A stretch of 44,927 bases of DNA from Tetragenococcus halophilus (GTDB lineage Bacteria; Bacillota; Bacilli; Lactobacillales; Enterococcaceae): the NCBI RefSeq assembly GCF_021474685.1, contig NZ_JAKEIT010000020.1:1-44927 (forward strand), given 5' to 3'. A program made the translations under genes and the position numbers. The notes beneath the pieces are model-generated. The model was not told where the DNA came from. It saw nothing but the letters and a program-made list of their open reading frames with translations, and made no database searches. Of the stretch, positions 7,661-17,981 are shown one piece after another; within the stretch, counting starts at the first letter, position 1, and the number at the start of each line of letters is the position of its first letter.

Positions 7661-8287
7661 CTAAAATCGATAAATCATATGATAGACGCTAAAATGACTT
7701 GCTTGTTTATGCTCAACCATTTCATAACCAATGTGTGAATAAAGGTTCTTATTTTTTTCGTCCGCTGTATATAAGTAAATCGATTCAAAATCTTTTTTAT
7801 ACCGTTGATGGATTTCATTTAAAAACTGTTTACCTACACCTTTTCCTTGATAATTTGAAGTCACAGCAATCGCCGCTAAAGTGACATAGTTTTCTTTTAA
7901 AGGGTGGGTTAATTTCATTGTTTTGCTCATAGAAAATGCATTTCTATACTTTATTTTTGTTAATAATGGGAGCAACTCAAAAACTTCTGGGAAAACAAAC
8001 CTTAAGGTATGGATCAAAGACTTTTGAGATGTTTTTTTCATAATAGAAACCCCTACAATAGTATCATCGATTTTAGCAACCATGATATCATGTCCCTGTT
8101 CAATATAAAGTTTAGCGTTCAACAAAGAAGCTTTATAGTACTGTTTTTCTGTCAGCTCATGATTAAAATTATAGGTATGAGCGGTAATAGCTTCTGTTTT
8201 AAAAGTTTCAACAAACAATTTCAACGCTTGCTCTAGCTCTCCATCTAATCCTCTTACTGTATGAAATGTTAGTCTATTCTTAGGCAA
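7661..8287 (-). CDS. GNAT-family N-acetyltransferase
   Basis: The 208-residue protein has the acetyl-CoA pyrophosphate-binding loop YQGKGVGKQFLNEIH after a VTLAAIAVTSNYQ strand, and a C-terminal SIYLYTADEKNKNLYSHIGY segment usual for GNAT enzymes. The acceptor is unknown. The start is a TTG at 8285-8287, with AAGGAG 6 nt upstream. It follows the UvrA-like gene by 13 bp, so the two are probably cotranscribed. Confidence 0.85.
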   Translation of the reverse strand: MPKNRLTFHTVRGLDGELEQALKLFVETFKTEAITAHTYNFNHELTEKQYYKASLLNAKLYIEQGHDIMVAKIDDTIVGVSIMKKTSQKSLIHTLRFVFPEVFELLPLLTKIKYRNAFSMSKTMKLTHPLKENYVTLAAIAVTSNYQGKGVGKQFLNEIHQRYKKDFESIYLYTADEKNKNLYSHIGYEMVEHKQASHFSVYHMIYRF

Positions 8288-8300
8288 TGGGCACTCCTTT

Positions 8301-10544
8301 TTAATTAACTAAATAAGGGGCAGTAACTGTATTGTCAGTTTTCGCTAAATCTTGAACTGTTCCTGAAAACGTAAGATAGCCCCCTTTATCTCCACCTTCA
8401 GGACCAATTTCTATCACCCAATCGGCTCGTTTAATCACGCTCATATGGTGTTCTAGTAAAATAATACTATTGCCCTCATCTACCATTTGTTCAAATAAGT
8501 CTAGGAGCTGCTGAATATCATCTAAGTGCAAGCCGTCTGTTGGTTCATCTAATAGATAAATCGTCCCTTCGCGATGTAAATTATCCGCCAATTTTAAACG
8601 CTGCAATTCACCGCCAGATAATGTCGTTAATGACTGATTTAATTTTAAATAGCCTAACCCCACATCTAAAAGTTGTTTTAATTCTTGGGCAAAAGGTTGG
8701 TCTTTAAAGAATTCAAAGCTTTCGTTTACATTCATATCCAACACATCTACAATGTTTTTTCCTTGATAGAAGTATTGGGTTGCTTCTTCGTTGTAACGAG
8801 TGCCATGACACAATTCACAAACCGTTGTAACATCTTCCATAAAAGACATATCCGAAACAATAATCCCTTTACCTTTACATCTTGGACAGGCGCCTTTGGA
8901 GTTATAACTAAACCAAGCAGGACTTACATTGTTTTCTTTGGCAAATAATGAACGGATTTCATCAAAAATATTTAAATAAGTCATCGGCGTCGACCGTAAA
9001 TTCACACCGATATTTTTTTGTGAAATATAGACCATTTCCTTATCTTGTTGCATAATTTTTTGATAAATGACACTTGCCAGGGAAGATTTCCCAGAACCAG
9101 CAACACCACAAATAACAGCTAGCACGCCTAACGGAATATCAACAGAAAGATTTTTTAAATTATGCAGTTCCGCATTTTTTATCGATAATGTATTTTCTGA
9201 TGTTCTTGGTGTATCGTTCAATGGTACTGTTTCATGAAGCGCTCGACTTGTTATCGTATTTGATTTTAAAAATGCACTATAAGGACCAGCAAACTGTACA
9301 ACTCCGCCATTTTCACCAGCTTTAGGTCCGATATCTATAATATAATCCGCCATTTGGATAAGTTGTGGATGATGTTCCACTAAAACTACTGTGTTTCCTT
9401 TATTTTTTATTGCTATCAGTGCTTGGCTTACGCGCTCAATATCTTGCGGATGTAAGCCCGCACTAGGTTCATCTAAAATATACATGATGTCATTTAAGGA
9501 ACTATTGATATATTTTGCGATTTTTATTCGTTGTGCTTCGCCGCCTGACAAGGTTCCAGTTGCTCTTTCCAAGGTTAAATAAGATAAGCCGATATCGATT
9601 AAAGCTTGTACACGTAACATAATTTCTGACTTTACATTTACAGCGAGAGGATCAGAAATAGCAGTGACAAATTCCTTTAGTTGCTCTAATGACATACTGA
9701 CAACATCAGCGATATTTTTACCGGAAATTTTACAACTTCTAACCTTCTCATTTACTCGACTCCCATGACAATCTGGACACTCTTTTACCGTTACAAAACG
9801 GTCCAATTGTTTTTGGTGACGACGACCTTCATCCGAATGAATAATACTTCTTTGTACACGCGGTACAATTCCCTCATATAAAGCAGTATGTGGCCATTCA
9901 GCTGGCGCATTTTTGATTTGTTGTCGTGGCGCATAGAATAATAAGTCTTGTTCTTCTGGTGTGTAGTCTTTAATTTTTTCATCTAAATCAAACAAGCCAC
10001 TATTAGCATAGCGTTTCCAACGCCATTTTCCTTTGTGAAACGTAGGAAAATCGATAGGGTCTTCGTTTAAAGACTTATTAAAATCAACCAGTTGATGTAG
10101 ATGAATTTCAGTGACTTTTCCTAAACCATCGCAGGTTGGACACTTACCATCAGGATGATTAAAAGAAAAGGTATCAGAATAACCGATAAATGGTTTCCCA
10201 ACACGAGAAAATAACAAACGTAAAAAAGTATATATGTCTGTATAGGTTCCCACAGTTGAACGAGAATTCGCTGAAACTTTTTGCTGCTCAATCATAATTG
10301 AAACCGGCAAATTTTCAATTTTTTCTACTTCAGGCCGTCCATATTTAGGCAAGTATGCCTGCACATAACTATTAAAAGTATCGTTTAATTCTCTTCTTGA
10401 CTCAGCCGCCAAAGTATCAAAAACCAAAGAAGATTTTCCTGAACCTGAAACACCGGTAACCACAGTTAATTGATGTTTAGGGATCTCCACTGTAACATCT
10501 TTTAAATTATTCTGTTTAGCATTTTTTATTTTGATATATTCCAT
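8301..10544 (-). CDS. UvrA-like ABC ATPase, short paralogue (about 747 residues)
   Basis: Two ABC ATPase modules are present. The N-terminal Walker A is GVSGSGKSSLVFDTLAAESRR and the C-terminal one is CGVAGSGKSSLA. Signatures are TLSGGEAQRIKIAKYI and TLSGGELQRLKLADNL. Two Cys pairs near CPTCDGLGKV and CPRCKGKG look like UvrA zinc modules. Full UvrA has about 940 residues, so this belongs to the shorter class that lacks part of the UvrB-interacting region. Such paralogues are often linked to tolerance of DNA-binding drugs rather than general repair. The chosen ATG at 10544 lies 8 nt after GGAGG; a TTG at 10559 would overlap that site. Confidence 0.88.
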   Translation of the reverse strand: MEYIKIKNAKQNNLKDVTVEIPKHQLTVVTGVSGSGKSSLVFDTLAAESRRELNDTFNSYVQAYLPKYGRPEVEKIENLPVSIMIEQQKVSANSRSTVGTYTDIYTFLRLLFSRVGKPFIGYSDTFSFNHPDGKCPTCDGLGKVTEIHLHQLVDFNKSLNEDPIDFPTFHKGKWRWKRYANSGLFDLDEKIKDYTPEEQDLLFYAPRQQIKNAPAEWPHTALYEGIVPRVQRSIIHSDEGRRHQKQLDRFVTVKECPDCHGSRVNEKVRSCKISGKNIADVVSMSLEQLKEFVTAISDPLAVNVKSEIMLRVQALIDIGLSYLTLERATGTLSGGEAQRIKIAKYINSSLNDIMYILDEPSAGLHPQDIERVSQALIAIKNKGNTVVLVEHHPQLIQMADYIIDIGPKAGENGGVVQFAGPYSAFLKSNTITSRALHETVPLNDTPRTSENTLSIKNAELHNLKNLSVDIPLGVLAVICGVAGSGKSSLASVIYQKIMQQDKEMVYISQKNIGVNLRSTPMTYLNIFDEIRSLFAKENNVSPAWFSYNSKGACPRCKGKGIIVSDMSFMEDVTTVCELCHGTRYNEEATQYFYQGKNIVDVLDMNVNESFEFFKDQPFAQELKQLLDVGLGYLKLNQSLTTLSGGELQRLKLADNLHREGTIYLLDEPTDGLHLDDIQQLLDLFEQMVDEGNSIILLEHHMSVIKRADWVIEIGPEGGDKGGYLTFSGTVQDLAKTDNTVTAPYLVN

Positions 10545-10624
10545 CACATAAGCCTCCAAATATATCTATATTATAACATGTTTCATCTAAATTTAGTTTT
10601 TAGATCACTTTAAGCCTTTGGCGT

Positions 10625-10672
10625 AAAAAAGCCAGATTTACGAAAAATAAAGTTTGTAAATCTGACTTTTTT
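10625..10672 (-). terminator. Terminator of the lipoprotein gene
   Basis: AAAAAAGCCAGATTTAC (10625-10641) pairs with GTAAATCTGACTTTTTT (10656-10672), a 17-bp stem with one G-T pair. It separates the lipoprotein gene from the UvrA-like gene. Confidence 0.85.
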
Positions 10673-10741
10673 ATTAATAATTGTAACAGAGAGTGTTTTT
10701 CACTCCCCATGTTTTTAATATCAAGTAATATTTTTATCCGT

Positions 10742-11245
10742 TTATATATCAAGTTCTTCATTTAGCAACAAATCATCATTGGCTGTATCGATGATTTTCA
10801 AACGATTTGTTCGTTTAATAAATACGCTTTTGTATTCTTTTTGTCCTTCATCGTTAGAAAACAGTAATACTCTTTTATTTGGATTATCAGTGGCTGTCTC
10901 CATGGTTAAGCCTTCCAAATCAATGGTGTCTTGCAAAATATCGCCTTCCTCAAAGTCAGCAACATCATTTTCTGCATCTGAATTTTGCGATTCATCAGTA
11001 GAAGTTTCAGCAGTCTCTTCTTCTGTAGAAGCTTCTTCCGTCTCCTCTGTGGATTCTTCCATTGCTTCAGAACTTATCGAAGACGATTGTTCTGTTTCGG
11101 TTGATGTTTGTTCAGTTGATTCTGCTGTTTCTGAAGTTGCTGCTACTTCCTTATCTTCATTATTCTCAGTGGATGTTTGTTGTGTACAGCCTGCCAATAA
11201 CATGGTTGAGATTAAGACAAGCGTTGTTACTTTTAAACTTTTCAT
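10742..11245 (-). CDS. Predicted lipoprotein with long Ser/Thr/Glu-rich linker
   Basis: A lipoprotein signal peptide ends in the lipobox LLAGC, with the lipidated Cys at residue 20. About 75 residues of low-complexity Ser/Thr/Glu sequence follow as an extended acidic linker. A C-terminal domain of about 65 residues (GDILQDTIDLEGLTM, then KRVLLFSNDEGQKEYKSVFIKR) may be folded. I do not recognise that domain. The protein should be anchored on the outer face of the membrane with the domain held away from it. The ATG follows AAGGAG. The gene is monocistronic with its own terminator. Confidence 0.75.
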   Translation of the reverse strand: MKSLKVTTLVLISTMLLAGCTQQTSTENNEDKEVAATSETAESTEQTSTETEQSSSISSEAMEESTEETEEASTEEETAETSTDESQNSDAENDVADFEEGDILQDTIDLEGLTMETATDNPNKRVLLFSNDEGQKEYKSVFIKRTNRLKIIDTANDDLLLNEELDI

Positions 11246-11325
11246 TGTAATACTCTCCTTTAAATTATCTGTTTTATTTTATCATGTTTAAAGGGAGTAC
11301 CCAAGTTTTATGCAAAAGCTTTTTC

Positions 11326-13011
<1,686 letters not shown>

Positions 13012-13112
13012 TAAGTGTGGACTTTTTAAAACTGTAAATAATAAAAAAGTTACTCCTGTTTGTGAATAACCCTTGTTAATTATAAAAGCCGTAAACTTTC
13101 GCTTTGTTCCTT

Positions 13113-13595
13113 TCATTCCATCGCTGCCTTACGCAATTGTTTGATATCCAACTTTTTCATGGAAAACATAGTACGGTTAACATTTTCCACTTTTACCGGA
13201 TCTGAATTGCTGAGTAGTTCATTTAATTCGCTAGGCACAATTTGCCAAGAAAGACCATACTTATCTGTTAACCAACCACATTCTTCTGGCTGGCCTTCTT
13301 CACAGAAACCTTCCCATAACCGATCTATTTCTTCTTGAGAATCACAGTTAACCATTAGTGAGATTGCAGGTGTAAATTTAAACATTGGTCCTCCATTAAT
13401 CGCAATATATTCCTGATCAGCTAGTGAAAATTCTACTGTTAATACAGTCCCTTCTGGCATGTCAGATACCTTAGCGCCTGAAGAACCATAATAAGTGATA
13501 TTATGAATAGAACCCTCTTCAAATAAAGAAGTATAAAACTTCGCCGCTTCTTCTGCCTGAGTATCAAACCACAAATTTGTCACAATTTTTTGCAT
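13113..13595 (-). CDS. VOC-superfamily (PhnB-like) protein
   Basis: From the ATG at 13595 the protein has 160 residues and begins MQKIVTNLWFDTQAEEAAKFY, the usual opening of PhnB-like glyoxalase-fold proteins. It continues with TYYGSSGAKVSDMPEGTVL, IAINGGPMFKFTPAISLMV and CGWLTDKYGLSWQIVP, all standard for this group. Metal or substrate use is not established for most members. GGGAGG lies 8 nt before this start; the in-frame ATG at 13652 would add 19 residues over the ribosome site. Confidence 0.87.
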   Translation of the reverse strand: MQKIVTNLWFDTQAEEAAKFYTSLFEEGSIHNITYYGSSGAKVSDMPEGTVLTVEFSLADQEYIAINGGPMFKFTPAISLMVNCDSQEEIDRLWEGFCEEGQPEECGWLTDKYGLSWQIVPSELNELLSNSDPVKVENVNRTMFSMKKLDIKQLRKAAME

Positions 13596-13759
13596 CTGAA
13601 AAACCTCCCTTTTCAGACTCTCTGCTACATTCATATTTAGCTTAAACAACATTCCATTGTTATTAAAAAATGGTAACTAATCCTACATTTCACTTTTATT
13701 TTAACATAAACGCTTACAAATCGCTTATTGCTAATAATTATTTTATCTAAAGTTTTTTC

Positions 13760-13882
13760 TTACCACGGCTGTGTCGTAGGTCCGATAGTAAACTCATTAA
13801 CATTTGTATCTTCTGGCTGATCAATGGCAAAAGCGACAACATTGGCTACACGGTCAGGACCAATTTCGTATTGATCATACAT
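13760..13882 (-). pseudogene. Short-chain dehydrogenase, C-terminal remnant
   Basis: Only about 40 codons remain: MYDQYEIGPDRVANVVAFAI then DQPEDTNVNEFTIGPTTQPW and a stop. This is the standard C terminus of a classical SDR, where I-x-P-x-D-VA-x-x-V-x-x-A-I-x-x-P and a terminal I-x-P-T strand occur. An in-frame TGA lies immediately upstream of the first Met, and neither the Rossmann nor the YxxxK part is found nearby. It is a deletion remnant next to an acetyltransferase gene. Confidence 0.8.
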
Positions 13883-13947
13883 TGCATTTCACAGCAAACA
13901 AATACTTATATTACATACGCCCTATACTTAAAAAGCATATTAAGTCA

Positions 13948-14538
13948 TTATTCTTCTATTTTGTCTGCCAAATTAGAAAGGAATTTTGCCGGATTTCCTC
14001 CTACAATTGTATTTGCCGGCACATCTTTGGTCACCACAGCTTCTGCGGCGACAACTGAATTCTCCCCCACTGTTACGCCTGGAAGAATAGTAGCATTTGA
14101 ACCAATCCAAGTTTTTTCTTTCAAAACGATAGGACGCAGGTGCATAATCCCTCGCTTTTCTGGGTGATAATCATGGTTAATTATAGCCAAAACTACATTA
14201 TGACCAATCAAACATTGATCACCAATTGTAATGCCTCCTTGGTCTTGAAAGCGACAACCAGAATTGATAAACACATTTTTACCGATTTTGATATTTTTAC
14301 CAAAGTCAGACGTAAAGGGTAAAAACAAGGAGAAACCTTCATCTAATTCTTGGCCAGTGATTTGAGTCATCTGTGCTTTAATTTGCTCATCAGTATACAC
14401 ACCATTATTAAGTTTCGTACTCAGATAACGTGCTTCACTGGATACTTTTGTCATCGCACGATGGACTTCTGTATTGGGATAAATCACTTGCTCTTTTGCA
14501 AATCTGCTTAAAAGTTCTGTTAACTCTATTCTTCTCAT
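13948..14538 (-). CDS. Sugar O-acetyltransferase, left-handed beta-helix (maltose/galactoside acetyltransferase-like)
   Basis: The 196-residue protein has an N-terminal helical region and then hexapeptide repeats (FGKNIKIGKNVFINSG, IGDQCLIGHNVVLA, then IGSNATILPGVTVGENSVVA). INHDYHPEKR is an active-site His segment typical of the maltose and galactoside acetyltransferase group. PANTIVGGNPAKF forms the usual C-terminal edge. It should transfer acetyl from acetyl-CoA to a sugar hydroxyl. The gene is divergent from a LysR regulator, which may control it. Confidence 0.88.
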   Translation of the reverse strand: MRRIELTELLSRFAKEQVIYPNTEVHRAMTKVSSEARYLSTKLNNGVYTDEQIKAQMTQITGQELDEGFSLFLPFTSDFGKNIKIGKNVFINSGCRFQDQGGITIGDQCLIGHNVVLAIINHDYHPEKRGIMHLRPIVLKEKTWIGSNATILPGVTVGENSVVAAEAVVTKDVPANTIVGGNPAKFLSNLADKIEE

Positions 14539-14667
14539 TCTTCACTCATAATTTTTATATTTTTAACAAACAATACCTTTGCCACTCTATCATAAAATGA
14601 TATGATTTATTTAGCAAATACTTATAACAAATATGTAACTATGCTTTTAACGTATAGGAGGAAACTT

Positions 14668-15552
14668 ATGGAAATTCGATTGTTACGTTACTTTGTAGCG
14701 GTTGCCAGCCAGCAGACCATTTCTGCAGCTGCCCAACAGCTCCACCTTTCACAGCCGACATTATCCAGACAACTAAGTGATCTTGAAAATGAATTAGATA
14801 CAACGCTATTTATTCGCGGCAATCGTAAAATTAGTTTAACCGCAGACGGACAGTATTTGTTAAAAAAGGCCCAAGAAATTATCCAGTTAACGGATAAAAC
14901 GACGGCAAATTTTAAGCAAAAAGATGAAACATTAAGCGGAGAAATTTATATTGGCGCGGGTGAAACTAAGGGAATACAAGTTGTCGCTCAAGCTTTAAAA
15001 AAGCTTTTACAAAATTATCCTGCCATCCAATTCCATTTATACAGTGGTAACGCTGATGATATTATGAATAAATTGGATAGCGGTTTGCTGGATTTCGGAA
15101 TTGTGATTGAACCTGCCGATAAGCAAAAATATGATTACATGCATTTACCAGAAAGCGATACTTGGGGTGTATTAATGCATAAAGATAGTCCACTAGCAAG
15201 CAAAGAAGAGATTCGTCCTGAAGACTTGCACAATAAGGCTTTAATTATTTCCCGACAAACGACCGTTGATAGTGAGCTTTCAAGTTGGCTAGGACAAGAG
15301 ATTACAAACTTGAATATTGTCGGCACATATAATCTCCTTTATAATGCTGCACAAATGGCCAAAGAAAAACTCGGCTATGTTTTATGTCTTGATCGTCTGA
15401 TTGACACTTCCATTGATAGCTCTTTAGTCTTTAAACCACTAACGCCTAATTTAGAAGCAAGTCTTAACATCATATGGAAGAAAAACCAGTTTTTTTCTAC
15501 AGCAGCACAAGAATTTTTGCAAGAATTACGTAAAACAATTGAAAATGAATAG
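14668..15552 (+). CDS. LysR-family transcriptional regulator
   Basis: The 295-residue protein opens MEIRLLRYFVAVASQQTISA, with the LysR winged helix-turn-helix in residues 1-60 (AAAQQLHLSQPTLSRQLSDL). A periplasmic-binding-protein-like effector domain follows (GEIYIGAGETKGIQ, then LDFGIVIEP). The start at 14668 has AGGAGG upstream; an in-frame ATG at 14602 has none. Divergent orientation to the acetyltransferase and SDR remnant suggests these were its targets. The inducer is unknown. Confidence 0.9.
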   Translation: MEIRLLRYFVAVASQQTISAAAQQLHLSQPTLSRQLSDLENELDTTLFIRGNRKISLTADGQYLLKKAQEIIQLTDKTTANFKQKDETLSGEIYIGAGETKGIQVVAQALKKLLQNYPAIQFHLYSGNADDIMNKLDSGLLDFGIVIEPADKQKYDYMHLPESDTWGVLMHKDSPLASKEEIRPEDLHNKALIISRQTTVDSELSSWLGQEITNLNIVGTYNLLYNAAQMAKEKLGYVLCLDRLIDTSIDSSLVFKPLTPNLEASLNIIWKKNQFFSTAAQEFLQELRKTIENE

Positions 15553-15597
15553 GAATCTCCTCGATAATAGCCTCGTTTTTTCTTTTCTAATATAAAC

Positions 15598-15638
15598 AAA
15601 AAACGCGCTTTAGTGAAAAATCACAGAGCGCGTTTTTT
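15598..15638. terminator. Bidirectional terminator between convergent genes
   Basis: AAAAAACGCGCTTT (from 15598) pairs with AGAGCGCGTTTTTT (ending at 15638). It serves the LysR gene and the minus-strand Asp23 operon. Confidence 0.85.
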
Positions 15639-15659
15639 AACATATTTTAAATTCAATGA

Positions 15660-16181
15660 TTATTCAACTCTAGGTTCAGTTCTTGATTGTACTTCGTTTT
15701 TGGCTTTTTTCGTTGCTTTATTCGTTTGTTTTGAAAGATAACGACCTGTGGAGCTAGCAGCACCGCTTACTTTATCTTGCACAGTCTCGCTTTCTTCTTG
15801 ATATTGCTCTTGCGATTTAATATCAACTACATTTACATTAACTTCAATTACTTCTAAATGCGTCATTTCACTAACTTCGCTGGAAATGATTTTTTTCACT
15901 TCATCATAGATTTTTCGAACGTCTTTACCAAATTCTACAACAATATCCATATCTACAGCCACTTGTTTTGTACCAACTTCAGTATGAATGCCTGTAGTAA
16001 CGTCATTTGTATTGACTAATTTTTCGGCAATGTTTGAGAAAAATCCTCCATCGATTGTCAACAAGCCATCAATATCTGCTAAAGCCAAACCAATAATCTT
16101 TTGAATGACTTTATCCGCAAAAGTTAATTCTCCCGAAATTTGTTGTGTTGTAGTTGTACTATCGTTTGTTTTATTTTCCAT
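15660..16181 (-). CDS. Asp23/Gls24 family envelope stress protein (distal copy)
   Basis: This Asp23/Gls24 protein has about 173 residues from the ATG at 16181, with core segments GELTFADKVIQKIIGLALADIDGLLTIDGGF, VGTKQVAVDMDIVVEFG and VEVNVNVVDIKSQEQYQEE-like sequence. The C-terminal tail is Lys-rich. In staphylococci Asp23 is tethered to the membrane by AmaP and helps cell-envelope homeostasis. The gene is the last of a four-gene run and is closely related to the first gene, so the operon carries two paralogues. The upstream Met at 16205 precedes a purine-rich site, so the later Met was preferred. Confidence 0.88.
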   Translation of the reverse strand: MENKTNDSTTTTQQISGELTFADKVIQKIIGLALADIDGLLTIDGGFFSNIAEKLVNTNDVTTGIHTEVGTKQVAVDMDIVVEFGKDVRKIYDEVKKIISSEVSEMTHLEVIEVNVNVVDIKSQEQYQEESETVQDKVSGAASSTGRYLSKQTNKATKKAKNEVQSRTEPRVE

Positions 16182-16208
16182 CTGTCTTTCCCCCAATTTA
16201 TACATTTT

Positions 16209-16391
16209 TTATTTAAAACGATCAAAAAATCCCATGGTATTTAAATAAATACCAATAAAAGCACCTAAAAAGATACAAATAATAAGTAATAAAGTTTCGG
16301 AAAATCCGATCGTTAGCAGAAGAACTGCCAATATTAACCCGATTCCTCCACCAGTGATGGCATATCGATAGCGCTGAAATAATTCTTGCAT
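16209..16391 (-). CDS. Small DUF2273-type membrane protein
   Basis: Sixty residues with two hydrophobic helices around a short turn (GGGIGLILAVLLLTIGF and LLLIICIFLGAFIGIYL). Small DUF2273 proteins are regularly found between amaP and asp23 genes, as here. A role as a membrane partner of that complex is inferred from position. It follows amaP by 13 bp. Confidence 0.82.
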   Translation of the reverse strand: MQELFQRYRYAITGGGIGLILAVLLLTIGFSETLLLIICIFLGAFIGIYLNTMGFFDRFK

Positions 16392-16404
16392 TTTGACATC
16401 CTTC

Positions 16405-16959
16405 CTATTCTACTCTATTTCTTGGGCCCGCATTTTCTTGTTCATCTTTTAAGTAAACCTCTGTTTTGATCGCATCTGTTGCTAACAAATCAGAGACCTC
16501 ATGACGTATTTGCTCAACCAATTCATTTTGCTTTTCAGTTGTACGCATCGTTTTACGTAGGGCTCCGGCAATTTTGATCTTAATCTTTTTCTTACTCATT
16601 TTAGCCTTTACTCGAGGATTTTCAATAGAAGGTTCTTTTTTTAAGTTTTCTAATACAAAGTTTTCTACAACACTTTTTTGAACGCTTAAACGACCGTTTT
16701 TACCTTTGATAACTAGTGTGTTGCTTTTTTTCGGATAAAAAATCGTTATAAGCAAAAGAAGAATCGCTAAGCCGATAAAAAATACACTCAAGCAAAAAAG
16801 TATGATTTGAATATAAGAACCAATCAAAGGATAATCATCCATTGAAATAAAATAAACGGGTAAATAAATTGCTTGCTGGTTTTCAATCAGTACAAAAAAG
16901 AATGTAATAAGTAAGCCCAGAAGCACAATACTAAATAAAAGTTTCCTTATTTTTCCCAT
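16405..16959 (-). CDS. amaP: AmaP, alkaline shock response membrane anchor
   Basis: The protein of about 184 residues starts MGKIRKLLFSIVLLGLLITF, giving a first transmembrane helix. A second lies near residues 45-75 (IQIILFCLSVFFIGLAILLLLI), and a cytoplasmic domain follows with the Asp23-like VQKSVVENFVLENLKK and KIKIKIAGALRKTM segments. This matches AmaP, which anchors Asp23 at the membrane. The chosen start has GGAAGG just upstream; an in-frame ATG at 17010 would add 17 residues without hydrophobic character. Confidence 0.87.
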   Translation of the reverse strand: MGKIRKLLFSIVLLGLLITFFFVLIENQQAIYLPVYFISMDDYPLIGSYIQIILFCLSVFFIGLAILLLLITIFYPKKSNTLVIKGKNGRLSVQKSVVENFVLENLKKEPSIENPRVKAKMSKKKIKIKIAGALRKTMRTTEKQNELVEQIRHEVSDLLATDAIKTEVYLKDEQENAGPRNRVE

Positions 16960-17054
16960 CCTTCCACCCTCTCTGATAGACTCAATAGCTATAATAGAGT
17001 GAGTGCCCACTCTTTTCTTTACTATATAATGGTACTCACGCTATTTAAAAACAT

Positions 17055-17594
17055 TTACTCAACTCCGGGCTTATTTTTTGTTTCGGCTTTTTCCAGACCT
17101 TCATTTATTTTTCCAGCCGCTTGTTCGGTTTTTTCCGAGGTATAATCGGCAATTTCGTTTGCTTTATCTTCTAGTGTTTCTTTATTTTGCTCGTATTCTT
17201 CTTGCGTTTGAATGTCTGCTACATTGACATTAATTTCAATAACGTCTAAACGAGTCATTTTCTTCACTTCTGTAGTAATGACTTGTTTAATTTGTTCATA
17301 TATTGCAGAGATATCTCGACCATATTCACAAATAATCTGCATATCTACGGCCACTTGTTTCTTACCTACTTCAGTATCGATCCCTGCGGTAACATTTTCT
17401 GTATTGCTTATTCTATCAGCAACTGATGAAAAGAACCCCCCTTGAACATTCAATAAACCATCGATTTGTTCCATCGCGATACCGACAATTTTTTGGATCA
17501 CTTTATCGTTAAAAGTTAGCTCTCCAGAAGCTTGAGAACGATCTTCCATTGCTTGAAAAGAATTGTTTCCTGTTGAAGTTTGCTCTGTTGTCAT
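17055..17594 (-). CDS. Asp23/Gls24 family envelope stress protein (proximal copy)
   Basis: The 179-residue protein has the same core as the distal paralogue: GELTFNDKVIQKIVGIAMEQIDGLL, then VGKKQVAVDMQIICEYG and IEINVNVADIQTQEEYEQ. The C-terminal tail is charged and helical. It is the first gene of the Asp23-AmaP-DUF2273-Asp23 operon and has a strong GAGGAGG site. In enterococci such proteins are induced by starvation, bile and other stress; the same role is inferred here. No promoter could be assigned with confidence. Confidence 0.9.
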   Translation of the reverse strand: MTTEQTSTGNNSFQAMEDRSQASGELTFNDKVIQKIVGIAMEQIDGLLNVQGGFFSSVADRISNTENVTAGIDTEVGKKQVAVDMQIICEYGRDISAIYEQIKQVITTEVKKMTRLDVIEINVNVADIQTQEEYEQNKETLEDKANEIADYTSEKTEQAAGKINEGLEKAETKNKPGVE

Positions 17595-17773
17595 TTTGAT
17601 TCCTCCTCATTTTATATAGTTCATGTTATCTAAAACAAATAAATTTTTCAAAAAATAACTATAAACATGCTTTTTATTTCATAAAATAAAATAGCTTTTT
17701 CTTCTGTTCTTATTATATTTGAAAGTTTTTCAAATCGCCAGCGATAACCACTTTAAGCAAGAAAAAAATTCTT

Positions 17774-17868
17774 GTTGCCACCATTATTGATAATTATTGG
17801 AGGCAACTTTTCTGATGTGGCACCAATCTGAAAAATATTGGAAGCGACTTTTCCGATGTGCCACCGAT
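17774..17868. repeat. 41-nt inverted-arm repeat array B
   Basis: ATTGGAGGCAAC (17796) and ATTGGAAGCGAC (17837) are 41 nt apart. Each is followed by an 8-nt gap and TGTGGCACCAAT or TGTGCCACCGAT (17816, 17857), with a 9-nt gap between units. A partial second-type arm opens the array near 17774. The arms are the reverse complements of those in array B-prime, 13 kb away. The rest of the gene-free stretch 17595-17981 holds AT-rich DNA and a terminator. Confidence 0.88.
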
Positions 17869-17904
17869 CTTTAGCAATTTAAAAAATATTTCCTTGTAAT
17901 CCAG

Positions 17905-17931
17905 AAAAAAAAGAGAGAAAAATCTCTCGTT
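17905..17931 (-). terminator. Terminator downstream of the 203-residue membrane protein gene
   Basis: GAGAGA pairs with TCTCTC around AAAAA, flanked by A8 on the left, which reads as a T-run on the minus strand. It lies about 50 bp past the stop at 17982. Confidence 0.6.
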
Positions 17932-17981
17932 TTGTATCTACTGCTTAGATGTAGTAGTTTAATCAAAAAACTCACAACCAA

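Noticed and set aside
10779-11291. 170-codon plus-strand frame opposite the lipoprotein
   Set aside because: It is the antisense of the Ser/Thr/Glu-rich linker; the minus-strand gene has a lipobox and ribosome site.
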